Part shown: positions 45,076 to 56,503 of the stretch, piece by piece | Layout: each line of letters starts with the position of its first letter | Position numbering within the stretch: position 1 is the first letter of the stretch | Assembly (NCBI RefSeq): GCF_030035675.1 | Contig: NC_084487.1 | Coordinates: 65,483,986 to 65,547,985, forward strand | Source of the DNA: Rhineura floridana | Taxonomy: Eukaryota; Chordata; Lepidosauria; Squamata; Rhineuridae | DNA length: 64,000 nt | Direction of reading: 5' to 3' | The notes under the pieces: generated by a model | Databases searched by the model: none | Told to the model about the DNA's origin: nothing | What the model saw: only the letters and a program-made list of their open reading frames with translations | Position numbers and translations under genes: made by a program

Positions 45076-45525
45076 GGGTACATTCAGACCATGGTATTCC
45101 CGATCTCTGTGTATGGATGTGAAAGTTGGACAGTGAAAAAAAGTGGATAAGAGAAAAATCAACTCATTTGAAATGTGGTGCTGGAGAGCTTTGTGCATAC
45201 CATGGACTGTGAAAAAGACAAATAATTGGGTATTAGAACAAATTAAACCAGAACTGTCACTAGAAGCTAAAATGATGAAACTGAGGTTATCATACTTTGA
45301 ACACATAATGAGAAGGCATGATTCACTAGAAAAGACAATAATGCTGGGAAAACCAGAAGGGAGTAGAAAAAGAGGAAGACCAAACAAAAGATGGACTGAT
45401 TCCATAAAGGAAGCCACAGAACTGAACTTGCAAGGTCTGAACAGGGTGGTTCATGGCAGATGCTACTGGGCATTGCTGATTCATAGGGTCGCCATAAGTT
45501 GTACTCAACTTGAAGGCACATAGCA
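45076..45525 (+). mobile_element. Bov-B (RTE) LINE fragment 2
   Basis: A plus-strand 5'-truncated copy covers only the end of ORF2: KINSFEMWCWRALCIPWTVK, NNWVLEQIKPELSLEAKMMK, EHIMRRHDSLEKTIMLGKPE and GSRKRGRPNKRWTDSIKEAT, ending LLIHRVAISCTQLEGT. One frame change lies near 45,140. It is better preserved than fragment 1 in its last 120 codons. It abuts the CpG-rich block. Confidence 0.88.
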
Positions 45526-45529
45526 CACA

Positions 45530-46885
45530 CTGGGAGACTTCAGCCACCGCCAGTATCAGCTTTCCTCCTTCGAGGAGAAGCAGGCCTTCATTCTTAGGTC
45601 GACAGGCACTGTCATCTCTCCCTTCAAAACTTTGCCTTAAGAATCTGATTTGAATCCTGAACTACAAGTTGCATATACGATTAAACAAAAGCACACCACT
45701 TAGGTTTAATTAGGGAAGGGGACATTAATTTTTTTTAAAAGCTAACAAAGATTGGTAAAAAAAAAAGATTCAGTTGGCTTTTCAGGCATGGTAATAGCTT
45801 AAAATTGGAAAACCCACAGACATACAATGGCTCAAGTGTCACACCTAGAAAACAACATTCATGCTTGAAATTATCCTTTTCAGGTGGGGGGAACAACTCT
45901 GAAGGGCAGGGAATCGGGGGCTGCATTTGCATGACCTCTGTAAGATTCACACACACATATACACCACTTACACACAATTTTAATCAGTGACCAATTATAC
46001 AGTTGCATTCACCTGATACCTAAGCTCCAGACCACCACATGAGCAACTGTTTCAATTTTTGTGGACAGGTGTTCATGGACATTCTGGCCCACACTGGAAA
46101 GGATAGTAAAAATATGCTGCAGGAACATTGAACTAACCAACCAGCTGCAGCAGTGAAGGAGTGGGTACCTTTGAGGCAGAAAAAACTTCAAGACAGACCT
46201 TACCTTCTTCAGGGCAGTAGAAGAGTACCCAGGAATTCCAGCCCTTCATGTGGCTCTTTCCCAGCTCTTCTTCCTCCTCTTCTGCCCTGAATCCAGTTCA
46301 TCTATTTGCCTCTTTCCCAGCTGGATCTGGGCTCTTTAAACTCCCAGCCTCAGAATCTTGTGAACATATAAGCGAACTAATAATTAAATATAAGGACTGA
46401 GAATCAGCAGGACGTCTATGAATTAAGGAGCTGACAAAAGTTTATCCAAACTGAACACACACATACACAAAACCCAACACAGTATCATCTGTCTTCATCC
46501 TTCAGAAGCCTCTTTCCTGGGGGTCTCACACTGTGCTTGTTTTAAGGATGGGGAAGACGATAGCACCCCATACAAAATCCTGCACCTTGATGAAAGAGGG
46601 AAAAGCACAATGGTGATTCACCGAGGAACTAAGGACCTTGGGAAACACCCTTTTTATAAGAATTTTTTGGAACTGGACTATTTGTATCCACAGTTTATTT
46701 TTTGGGGTGGGGGTGAGGGAGGATGGAGCTCCTAATATGTCCACCGACAACTTGAAGTCATAGAGAAATTAGTGTCTTGTGTGGATGGGTGCTATGCTAC
46801 TTCTTAACAGACATGGAGACCTTCCTTAGTCCATGTAGAGTCACCTGCAATACTCTGGAATACCAAATGTACAGTACATTCTAAT
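45530..46885. other. Intergenic DNA, no gene recognised
   Basis: A minus-strand stretch at about 46,195-46,330 is open and ends in GAAG|GTAAGG, but it is made of an imperfect duplication around 'agctgggaaagag' and has no domain signal. Nothing else stands out. Confidence 0.4.
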
Positions 46886-46894
46886 CATGTCTCC

Positions 46895-46970
46895 TCATAA
46901 GTAAGTTGTATTGAATTCAATGGGCTTACCCCAAGGTAAGCAGGGTTAGGATTGCTGCCTTACATACTAC
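46895..46970. mobile_element. Short MITE fragment (TAGGATTGC end)
   Basis: AAGTTGTATTGAATTCAATG then 'gggcttaccccaaggtaagcagggttaggattgctgcc' is one end of the common GCAATCCTA family. Confidence 0.6.
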
Positions 46971-47089
46971 AAGATATGTGAAATATACAAGTAGGTATAT
47001 GCCATGCTGCAAAGAAAGGGAAATATCCATCAAGCTCTAGAATCACTCACCAATCAATAGCTACTAGCCACAATGGCCTAGCTGACATT

Positions 47090-47515
47090 GTGTATGGGCA
47101 GAGCAATCCAACTTACAGGAGGCTGATGGGAGTGATGATGGCAGAGGTGGAGCTGGCAGAAGGGACCACCACATCCAGCTGCCGCTTGGAAGCCATCTGT
47201 AGGGGAGGACGCTGGCTGTGCCAGCAGGGTGCAGAAGAAAGAAATAACATATATGTTTCCTTCTGCCACCTCTTTTGCCAACATACTGGCTGCTGTGACA
47301 GAGGGCCACAGGAGGGAGTCAAATGGGTGCTGGATATCATGCAAGTCCCCCCCCTTGGCCCCTCCGGTGACACATCCCTGGAACACCCCTTTTGCAGGCC
47401 TTCTGCCGGCATCCACCGGCTGTCCTTATGCCAGGCTGGGCTTCTCTGGCTCAGCCAGAGCTTCGCCATATCCAACTCCCCTCAGCCCAGCGTAAACAGC
47501 AGTTGAATTGCACCC
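47090..47515 (-). mobile_element. MITE-like repeat with GCAATCCAACT termini, copy 2
   Basis: The ends CAGAGCAATCCAACTT and AGTTGAATTGCACCCTTA are imperfect inverted repeats. The interior is the reverse complement of copy 1 at 13,130-13,522, sharing for example 'ctggcagaagg', 'tggatatcatg' and 'tatccaactcccctcagccc'. Divergence between the copies is substantial, so the family is not very recent. Confidence 0.65.
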
Positions 47516-47516
47516 T

Positions 47517-47685
47517 TAGACTTTCAAAAAACCTTTGAGAAAGTCTCTCACCGAAAACTCTTGACAAAGCTTGGCAATCATGGGATAATGGATCAGTAAC
47601 TAGCTGACCACTGTGAGAACAGGATACTGGACTAGATGGACCTTTGGTCTGATCTGCCAGCAATTTTCTTATGTTCTTAAGTTTT
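47517..47685 (+). mobile_element. CR1 LINE fragment
   Basis: The plus strand codes DFQKTFEKVSHRKLLTKLGN, the CR1 RT block D-F-x-K-A-F-D-x-V-x-H. It then jumps to a CR1-type 3' end ('ggactagatggacctttggtctgatctgccagc'). It is a short, internally deleted copy. Confidence 0.7.
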
Positions 47686-47689
47686 AAAA

Positions 47690-48705
47690 ACAGAATGACA
47701 AAGTAAATGTGAAAAAATGTCTTAATATCAAACACCCTGTCACCAGAACAAATACTGCTTTGTTGTGGAAATAATAAACTCTGTTGCTGTTCTGTAAGCA
47801 ATGATGAGTACAATTACATTTTAGTACATTTCTTATCCATTTGTTGCACACAGTCGTGATCTAACCAAAATTGTATTTGTGTTGCAGGAAATAATTTTTT
47901 ATCTGCATATATGTGTAGGATTTTCTGCCTTGAGGCCAGGGTAGATTAGATGATAGGCGTAATACTGATGATGTAGAGTATAAAGAGGTTTTTAATGAAG
48001 GATGATGGCTTTCTTGTACAGTAATACTTTTTTCTTTACAATGGGGCACACATTCACTGATGATCTGGAGCGTGAAGCAGATACACTATAACTTTTGCCA
48101 ACACATTTGCAACTGTCAGCTTTAAACGAAGGCCAGTCTTCAGTAATCAGCAGAAATGTTCCTTTAAAAACAAAGCAACTTATTTATGCTTGGGTAGTGC
48201 ATATTTTATTTTAATTAAGTAGATACTCCCTAAATGAAAATATTTTTGTTTTCCACTTTAATAAGCTGTTTAAGTTGTGTGTGCTAATTAAAAATATTCA
48301 CAAGCTAAAACCTGGAGGCAAAGTATAGATTACCACAGGGCTGGAGAACATTTTTCTGTTGAGGATCACATTCAGTCAGGGATAATCTGTTGGGAGGCAC
48401 ATGCCAGTGGTGTTCGGGGCCAGAGCCAAAAGTGGGCAGAATTTGCAGACTGCAAAATTGCAGTTTGTGCTCTTCCTCCCCATTTTCCTCACGCACACAT
48501 GTATGTAATGAGGAAGATGAAGCAGTTCCCATACAGCTGATCTGGAGAGCAGGAGTGGAGCCACAATGTCCACATATAAGTGTGTGCAATGCAGATCTGA
48601 TGACCCTCACAGGCGGCAAAGAGAGTATAACATTTTTCTGCCATGTCTGCCCTCAAAAAACCTATTTAGAACCCAACCCCATGGGAAGAAAGCAGTTTAG
48701 ATGGC
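47690..48705. other. Intergenic DNA, no feature recognised
   Basis: No convincing frame or repeat was found. Confidence 0.4.
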
Positions 48706-48711
48706 AATATG

Positions 48712-49168
48712 GCAGGCCCGGTCCAAACCATTAAGCTGCCTGAGGCAGAAAACAAGGCCCTCCACCACCAACTCCACTTTAGCGGCTACTTACTTGCTGG
48801 CATGAAATTTAGGCCACCCTAAGTTTTGTTAGACTTTACCAAGTCTCACAAGATTTTGCTGAGCCTGAGGCATAGGATTATGAATTCTAGGAAAGTCTTC
48901 CAAGACTTGGGGAGGTCTGTTTGGTGTGCTTAGCCAAGGAGCTACTCATCCTTTCAAGAACTCAAGCAGTGCAATAGCAGGGGGCCAGCCTGGCTGTGGA
49001 TTGCCTGGACTGGCAGTTGCTGCCTTCAACAGCAGCTTAGATGGTATAGCAGTGGCTGGCATCAGGTGTATCTCATTTGACAGCATACTGGGGGGTTGGG
49101 CAGAAGGGGCTCAGGCAGAAGCAGGGTCCATTCATTCTACTAGTGGCTCATAGGGGCCAGCCCTACAT
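48712..49168. mobile_element. hAT-like repeat with GGGCC(A/G)GCCC ends
   Basis: The left end GGCCCGGTCCAAACCATTAA then 'gctgcctgaggcag' and the right end 'gggccagccctaca' match a widespread reptile DNA-transposon-derived repeat. The interior is GC-richer than the flanks and has no protein similarity that I can see. Confidence 0.55.
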
Positions 49169-49169
49169 T

Positions 49170-50240
49170 TTGTAATATAAAAATGGCCAGTTGATAAAGA
49201 GCTAAGCCCTGTCCCTGCCTTTCTTACCTTCTCTGCCCTCAACATACATCCCTCCTGAAGCTATTTCAAAGTAGTCATGGGGACTGCTTTTGCATGCAAT
49301 TTGCAGTTTGTCCCTAGAATGTCACAGACTCCGGACAGTACCAAAATTATGATGATATACTTTTTTAAAAAGGTCATGCTAAAGAATGAGAGTTTCCTTG
49401 AACATCCATTTTCCACTCCCAGTGAAATCATAATAAAACATAGCTGGACAATAATTCACAGTAACTCAAGTGACTTTTAAAACATATTTACTTACTTACA
49501 GTGCTATATGTAACAAAAGCATTGTATGTAGAAGCATGTAGGTTAGCAACCACGTTTCTCTGTCCCAGTTTACTGTCCACCTCAAAGCAAAAACCACCTC
49601 TAGTTTACATTATCTGATGTGGTACAGCTCTTTCACATGATCACATTAAGATTTAGTATAATGAATTGCTTGTTTAAAATCTTCAGATAAATTTTAATAT
49701 AGAACATGATGTTTATCACCTCGATGAGAGGAGCTATCAGATTCTAATTACTGAATTAAGTCCTGAAGTAAGTAATTTTCATTATAATACAAGCTTTTTT
49801 CATTATTCTCCTGATATTATTGTCTTGATATCATGAAATATATGTATTATTCCAAAACTGTACAGTGTTTACTGCAGAACAATTGCATATCTTTATAACA
49901 GTCATGAAAAAATTTCAACAGCGTAGTGGTAGAATATCATAAAATAATTTAAATCATAAACATAATCCCCCCAAAAGTGCATTTTCTTCTTTAACAGAAG
50001 TATACATATATCCATACTATTTTCTGTCACCTTTTAATCCAGGGGGCATATCAAAAATATCTGTTGCCTCTCTGTAAAATCTTGTAAATGTAAAATTATG
50101 TCAGAAGTGATTAATTAGAAGTTTCTAAATATACTTAAATCAATAGTCACAAAATTCTGAGGACACCCCAAAAAATATAAAAATTGTAAAGCATGCTGGA
50201 AAACAGAAAACCAACCTTTTAAAAGTCACCATAGATATAA
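49170..50240. other. Intergenic DNA, no gene recognised
   Basis: AT-rich sequence without exons. Nothing repeats elsewhere in the window as far as I can see. Confidence 0.4.
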
Positions 50241-50241
50241 G

Positions 50242-50905
50242 GAATACTAGTTTGTCAAGTAATTGCAAACATTATACTGCACAGTGTAGTGTTTACAATA
50301 ATTGCAAGTATAAATGAATAATGGCAATGGAAGTGAATAAGCTAGAAAAGGTTTACAATTTTAAAAGTTGTGGAGGATATGTAGGCATATAAGGTTAATT
50401 GCTTACCACTTACCTCATCCACCCAGAGTTGTATGGCCCCGGGGGGTGGTGACGTGGGAAGGCCCCCCAGCTCACCTACAGGGTGTGGCCGGGATAAGGG
50501 GTAAGCAGATGGGCTTGCCCTTGCCCCAATAGGGGCTGGTCACCCGAGAGCTGTATGGAAAGCTGCTTGCTTAAAGACAGTTCCCGCACCTAGGTTTTCC
50601 CTCTGCAGGTCACTTTAAAGGGGTTTTGTTATAGTTTTAATAAAGTGGCCCTTTGTTCAACCCAAACTGCTGTGTCTGTGTCTGATTTCGCCCCTCAGCT
50701 GCAATACTAGTTTGCCAAGTAATTGCAAACATTATACTGCACAGTGTAGTGTTTACAATAATTGCAAGTACAAATGAATAATGGCTTTGGCGGTTTTTCT
50801 TTGCTGTATGTGGAGCAAAGAAGTGTGAATAAGCTAGAAAAGGTTTACAATTTTAAAAGTTATGGAGGATACGTAGGCATATAAGATTAATTGCTTACCA
50901 TGAAC
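50242..50905. repeat. ~165-bp direct duplication flanking an LTR-like unit
   Basis: Copy 1 (about 50,242-50,408) and copy 2 (about 50,703-50,905) share AATACTAGTTTG, 'aagtaattgcaaacattatactgcacagtg', 'gtgaataagctagaaaagg' and 'ggcatataag.ttaattgcttacca', with only a few base differences. Between them lies about 290 bp of GC-rich DNA (50,409-50,702) with an AATAAA and 'tgtctgatttcgcccctcagctgca' end that looks like a solo LTR. Copy 2 carries an extra 35-bp segment at 50,786-50,820 that is absent from copy 1. Confidence 0.75.
50430..50703 (+). mobile_element. Solo-LTR-like fossil
   Basis: The unit begins near TGTATGGCCCCGGGG, has a GC-rich first part, an AATAAA near 50,639 and ends CAGCTGCA. 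The layout of TG...CA ends and an internal poly(A) signal fits a solo LTR. No coding part remains. Family and exact ends are uncertain. Confidence 0.45.
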
Positions 50906-51071
50906 TGGTTAATTCATACAACTGAACAAAAGATAGATTATTGTAAAATGAACTAATTGTTATATATTTGCCAACATATACAATATTGCTGAAGCATTCA
51001 AAAGTTGAATACTAACAATTTTTGAGTATGTGTCTGAAACATGAGAAAAATATATATACTGTATTACAATA

Positions 51072-51077
51072 TTTATT
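51072..51077 (-). terminator. Possible OTOGL polyadenylation signal
   Basis: An AATAAA hexamer on the minus strand lies about 58 bp beyond the OTOGL stop codon. No other strong candidate is closer. The region is AT-rich, so a chance match is possible and the true 3' UTR may be longer. Confidence 0.35.
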
Positions 51078-51134
51078 AAATCTGAACATAATAATAAACA
51101 TAATATCCCGTCTTCCATAATAGTACCAAGATTC

Positions 51135-51335
51135 TTAATTCCACTGGCATGAACAGTCCGTAGGCTCCTGGATGACATACAAAATTTCAGTGCCATTTCC
51201 TGAGCAATAAAGTGGCACAGTTAGATTCTGCACTCCGCTTTCATGACAACATTTGCAGAATCTTAAATGACTATCAATGTTGACATTAAAAATTGTGGCA
51301 GAGGGACATTTGCCATCACAAGAAGCCATATTAAT
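51135..51335 (-). CDS. OTOGL: OTOGL last coding exon: C-terminal cystine knot and stop
   Basis: The acceptor CTCTCTAACAG is followed by INMASCDGKCPSATIFNVNI, then FCKCCHESGVQNLTVPLYCS and EPTDCSCQWN plus a TAA stop. This is the C-terminal cystine-knot (CTCK) module of the otogelin/mucin/VWF family, with the S-C-D-G-x-C-P, C-K-C-C and final C-x-C landmarks. The ending closely matches OTOGL as I remember it. OTOGL is a secreted, cysteine-rich protein of the acellular inner-ear gels (tectorial membrane, otoconial membrane, cupula). The CTCK of this family mediates dimerisation. Here 66 residues plus stop; phase 0 at the start. Confidence 0.95.
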   Translation of the reverse strand: MNMASCDGKCPSATIFNVNIDSHLRFCKCCHESGVQNLTVPLYCSGNGTEILYVIQEPTDCSCQWN

Positions 51336-51898
51336 CTGTTAGAGAGACAGAAAGGGAGAAAAAGTCATCCACTACTTGAAAGTTTTAGGATGGGGAGGAA
51401 GCAGGTATAAGTCATAAAATCAGTTTCTTTGTGAACGTCCGGATCATACATGTCTTCTCAATGACTACACGAGGCTACTTCTCATATAGAGAAAATTGTG
51501 AGAGGCCAGATTAGAGTGGTTTTTTTTAAAAGAAAGAAAGAAAGAAGCAATTTGTAATGCATGTGTTATATATCAACAATTTTCATTTCGAGTAGGAGGA
51601 CATTTAACGATATATGTCAGTGCTTTTGTCTGGTGTTGACAATTATTTTGTGTACAGTTCAGGTAGAGTCTGAACAGAGGAGATCAGCATTTCTGTCATG
51701 TTAGGGAAGAGGCAATTAAACTGCTAATACATGTATGTGTAGGAGGACATTTCCAGGGTGAAAGATCTTCCAGATGCCAGGGCAGTAGTAGGGCTTATTT
51801 AGGTGTGTGTAGGTAGGGGTATGCGTCTTTACTTTGCACTCTGATCATGAGTGTTTTAATGGTTGGACTGTTTATTACCGACACTGGCTTTTACTTAC

Positions 51899-51978
51899 AG
51901 GGCTGCGACTTATGCAGTCATGTTTCCTTATAGTTGTTCTGACTGTCACTTTTTGGCAAATCCTTTCATCTCGTTTAC
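51899..51978 (-). CDS. OTOGL: OTOGL exon before the cystine knot
   Basis: This 80-bp exon (phase 1 to 0) follows ATTTCATTAG and ends at GTAAGT. It encodes KRDERICQKVTVRTTIRKHD then CISRSP, the first part of the CTCK module (I-C-x-x-V-x-V-x-x-x-I-x-x-x-x-C). The first codon is a split Cys completed from the 46-bp exon at 56,504-56,549, giving GCCKMCKRDE, exactly the G-C-C-x-x-C to K-x-x-x-x-x-C linkage of the family. The orphan frame at 53.4 kb is skipped by this splice. Confidence 0.92.
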
Positions 51979-52269
51979 CTAATGAAATATAAAATAATAT
52001 CTGTTTATTCATATATAGTTAAAAGTATGGAGATAATTTTCAAAGTAGCATTCAAAACAGAAGTTCTGGGAGCCTATTGTCAGGTGATATAAGGACTGAT
52101 TTCAAAAGTGAGAAACTCAGAAGTCCTGTTACATGTGTAAATTTTACCTCACAACCTTGTGGATAATGGTTTTTAATTAGTAATAGTTATTTCAGTTCCT
52201 TTAGTACATTCTTCAGTGTCATTTTGTGATGCAGGAACATTTCTGATAGTATTCACTTCCTTGCAGTAA

Positions 52270-52705
52270 ATTTAACCAGGGTTGGCACCAGAGGGTGGCC
52301 AGGTTGGGCCCTAGCTGAGGGGGCCCTTCTTAGGGTGGGAGGGTGGCGCTCCCATTCTGTGATCCATGGCAGTGTCAGGTCCTGTAGTCCAACCCTGCCG
52401 CGGATCATGGAGAGGGAGCTCCCAGGCACCCTAGGCTCTTATAAGCCCGCACGCACTCCCCACCTACCTCTCCCATCAGTGTGAATGTCATGTGCACTGT
52501 GCACACATGCCTGCCATCACTCAAGATGGTGGGCCATTTTGGTTGATGGCAGGCATGTGTGCTATACATGCACATCATTCACATGACACAAGAGGTAGGT
52601 GGGGCACACTTGAAGGCTTATTAGCCCCGAGCTGTCAATATCAGGGGAGTGTTGGGCTATGTCACCACAGGCCCAGGGCAGGCTGGTGTCAGCCCTGAAT
52701 TTAAC
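52270..52705. mobile_element. MITE with internal palindrome, copy 1
   Basis: The ends AGGGTTGGCACCAG and CTGGTGTCAGCCCT are imperfect inverted repeats. Inside, 'cacctacctctcccatcagtgtgaatg' is mirrored by 'cattcacatgacacaagaggtaggtgggg', forming a long imperfect hairpin. A relative lies at 62,235-62,640. Confidence 0.7.
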
Positions 52706-52709
52706 TTGA

Positions 52710-55700
52710 GTGAATTGGCTTGCTTGTATTGAGAACTCCATTGTATATCAGAGTTACTACAAATGCATGTTGGCTTAGGGCTGGGAACTGAATTTGATTA
52801 TATGTTTACAAACTACACACACTTATTGGGGCTGCTTCATATGCACTACCATGTAGGAAATAGGTTGAACCCCACATATAGATTCACATATGGCACTGAC
52901 AGACTGCAACCAGCCAGGGATGCAGGAAAATGCAAGTATCCACATCACAACTTTCCCCTTCATCCACCACCTCACAACACCCACCAATAAGGGCACCCTC
53001 TGTCCCTTAGTCACCACTTTGTTTCTTCCTGCTGCAGTACTACAGTAGCCACCACTGCAAAGTGGCTCTTTGAAAGGGCAAAGAAAACTCTCAGCAATTT
53101 GCCTTAAAAAAAATATTGGCCCAAGCAACTGATTCTGCAAAGTGATAAGCAATGGACTTTGGTCCTACTTCAAGAAAACACTAAATAACTGTGTAATGTC
53201 ATCCAATAAAGGAAGATTGTCAATACTTGTCAGGAACATAGACTGGTATAATTTACACTGAGTCATAGCTGCATATAGATAACATCTCTATAAAGAATAT
53301 TAACATTTTAACAATTTTTAAGGGAAAAAAATACATTATTAAAATAGTAATACCTGGTTCACAATTAATACTATCAGTAGAGACTACAGGGCTAATGGCA
53401 AAGGGTAATACACCCCGTCCAGAACCTGGCAGAATTATTGGGAACATAAGTTTCTTGTAATATAAAAACATTTTACATAGATAACATAGTATTAATTCTT
53501 ACACTGCCAACTGTAATTGCTATTTTTTTTGTAAAAGGAACAAGTCTTCCTATTTTTCTAAATTATTGACAACCCTATACTTTAATACTTGCCTGGATAA
53601 CAAAACTATGTACACAAGAGACAAAAATTCCATGGGTATCTTATGACTCTGGCAAGGTAAGAATTAAATATATGAATTCACTTAGCATGCATTCAATCAT
53701 TCTCCTATTAAAATGAAGATTACTGGTTCCCATTAAAACCCAAGGAGCTGCAAGCTATACTTGTAGCTGACTTTTAAACTGCTTTACCATAGAATGCACA
53801 TGCTTTTAGTTTTTTTTTAATCTCTATTAGCACGTAAAATAACATTTAATTTTGTTTCATTCTTTTTCTTAGAAGCCATCTCACCAAATGGTTCTGAAGT
53901 ATAACAATGCCTTTCCTAAGAATTCTGCAAAAGCTACTGATTTTTTATAATACAGTAAGCAGAAAATATCTATTCATGTAAGCTGAACTCTGATTTTAGA
54001 GGAAGTCTGCTTCATAAAATGGAGAAGGAGAAAGATATGGCTTCATCAATATCTTATTAATATTTGGTTATCTATTTAATTTAATAATTCTCCTTAATAT
54101 TTGTCTTCATGTTTATCAATCTCAATAGTGATCTCTTTAGCTATAGCCATCTCTAGGTTTTAGTCAGAATGAATAGAATCGATATCAGATACACTGAAAA
54201 CATATATACAAATACATGCCTTCAGGCAGTATTATGTTTTCAAAGGAAAAAAGTGTATACGAGAGAGAGAGAGATTGTGTCATGTGTATCTTTCATGTTA
54301 CTGTTTGTGGCACAATATGGAATTACACTACTTGTGCTTTTTTATATTACTCTATTGGATTGGTGGGATTCTTCCCCCAACTCCCTGAATCTACTTTTTT
54401 TCTGCAAGCAGAACATCAACAGAAAATGAGTCAAAATATATCGCAAGTGCTTGTTTAATCTGTTAGACTGACTTAAAATGTGTTTTCTGTTCACATAGAC
54501 TTAGCGAATAGATCCAGAGATCTAACAGTAGAGTTCAGCTTGTGTGCGATAGGACTTTCTTGTATTCTCTTTCCCAGTGCAGTCCCTTGTGCTTTCCAAA
54601 CAGCAACTCCTAAGCATGGATTATCTGGAATTGCATGGGATGTGGTATAGGGGCCAAGGTGGGCATGGCCACATTCAGCTGTAACACTAAGCTACAAACT
54701 GGTTTGTTTCATCATACTGTACACAAGAACTCAGAGCGCTGTTGTTTAGCTTCTCCCTTAGTAAAGCAGGGAAACAAACCATGGAGCAGCTGGTTTAGCA
54801 CTACATCTGAACCTGCACTTGTGCTTTGTTTCTCCCCAACAATCCATCATCAGGAAGCCAAGAATAAAACGTGGCTTCGTCCGAATGTGACATATATGTG
54901 TGTAGAGAAATTAGAGATCCTCCTCCCAGCACAAGCGAGAAGTGTTTTTCACATCCTAAAGAAACAAAAAGACAGCTGCATGGAATGGTACTTCCCAATA
55001 CATTTTGCAAATTGTTAGAGGCAGGTGTTCTACAAGATAATCAAATATATACCCCATTGGGTTGACTACATTTTAGTCTGCTTTGGTGACCTGCAGCATG
55101 AAAGGTTTTCCCAGGAATATAAAGGCATATAAACAAACTTCTCTTCATCAAGAAACTTGTATCCCAAACACATTAGGAACCACCAATCTCTGCAGCTGCC
55201 TTTGCGTTTCTTTAGTTCTTCTCTAAAGTTGTGTTTGATTCACCCATAGTTATTATTTCTGGATCCCACCCAGGTGTGGGTTTTTTCCCTTTTTCAGCTA
55301 AAATGTCCAAAGTTCCTCACATTGGCTTAGTTCACACTTCACATGAAACCATAGTTAAAAACAAACTATAGTTTAATGTCAATTTGCAGTGTGCTACTGC
55401 ATACTGCTCAAAAATTCTTACTCTACAGCTCCCTCACTTCTGCTGCTACCACACCACCAAGAAAGAAGCCAGCATCTATCTGGTTACGATATCTGAACTC
55501 AGCCCATGGTTTGTTTCTCCCAAACAAACAACGAGAACAAAAAACCTTAGTTACCACCACTCATGGTTTATTTGGAGAGAGACAAGCCATGATCCTGGGG
55601 TTGCACACTGCAACAAGCTGGACTCTGGCTTGTTTCCTTGTAACACAACAGCAGCAGGAGTGGGAAAGGAGCAGAGCAAGAACTTTTGAGCAGTGTGCAC

Positions 55701-56500
55701 CAGCATGCCTTGCACTAACATTAAACCATGGTTTGCTTTTAACTATAGTTTAATGTGACATGTGAATGAGGCCTGTGAAAAGTCATCTGCACTACTAAAT
55801 ACCCACAGGCTACCAAGATTTTGAAAAGTTCAGGCCACTAAAAAATAAGTTCAAGTGTAGAATGCCCTTCACTGTCCTGAGAATTCTAATTCATGACACA
55901 GGTATCTTTTTGATTCAGTGCATATGCTTTCACATTTGCACATTACAATTTGATATATTTCTTAAAAGAGCAATTGCCTTTTTAAAAACTCTTATGAATA
56001 ATTTGCTCTCTTAAATTTCTTATACATGGCCTTGAACTGAAGAGAAAGAACATTTATTCCTATAGAACATGTGACAAAAGAGCCTATAACCACCATCACA
56101 CTAATTTATTTCAGTATATGACCCAAATAAAATTTCCATTTATTTTTTACTTGTCTTTTAAACATTTGTGCATGAATTACTCTGGAACAATCTTGGCAAT
56201 AAAAAATAGACCTTCATTTGTTTAAAAATACAAAGTAGCTTTTAGGTTTACCCCTGCTATATTTGGAGAGATTTGGTTATACTCCAGAAGAAAAAAGTTA
56301 AAAAATCACCACGTGAGCAGCCATAGAAAGCAAGGCTTGTCAATAACATTTGTTAAGACTATACACATATTACATGATTTGGGGACAGCATGCTTTTTAT
56401 TTCCATATGTCCCATTAAAAGGAGTTAAAAACACACACAGCTATCCAAAACCAAAGCTAAACTAGCATACAACTAGCATTGAATGCAGCTTTTTTTCACT
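52710..56500. other. OTOGL intron, no further exon
   Basis: No exon is needed here, since the 46-bp exon and the exon at 51,899-51,978 join in phase. A GA microsatellite lies near 54,260-54,275. The minus-strand frame near 53,360-53,455 is discussed among the rejected items. Confidence 0.6.
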
Positions 56501-56503
56501 TAC

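Noticed and set aside
44572-45417. 281-residue minus-strand open frame over the CpG block
   Set aside because: Its first half is the antisense of a Bov-B LINE and the rest is GC-rich 5' leader. Only the last 18 codons, from the ATG at 44,631, look like coding sequence.
46195-46330. Acidic minus-strand stretch ending in GAAG|GTAAGG as an upstream exon of the lectin/FN3 gene
   Set aside because: It consists of an imperfect local duplication, has no domain signal, lies upstream of the proposed promoter, and has no clear acceptor.
53355-53460. Minus-strand open frame (GSGRGVLPFAISPVVSTDSI) with acceptor- and donor-like borders and phases 0 and 1, as an extra OTOGL exon
   Set aside because: The 46-bp exon at 56,504-56,549 fills the same phase slot and encodes the conserved G-G-x-V...G-C-C motif. 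Adding this frame after it would break the phase, and it lacks the expected cysteines.
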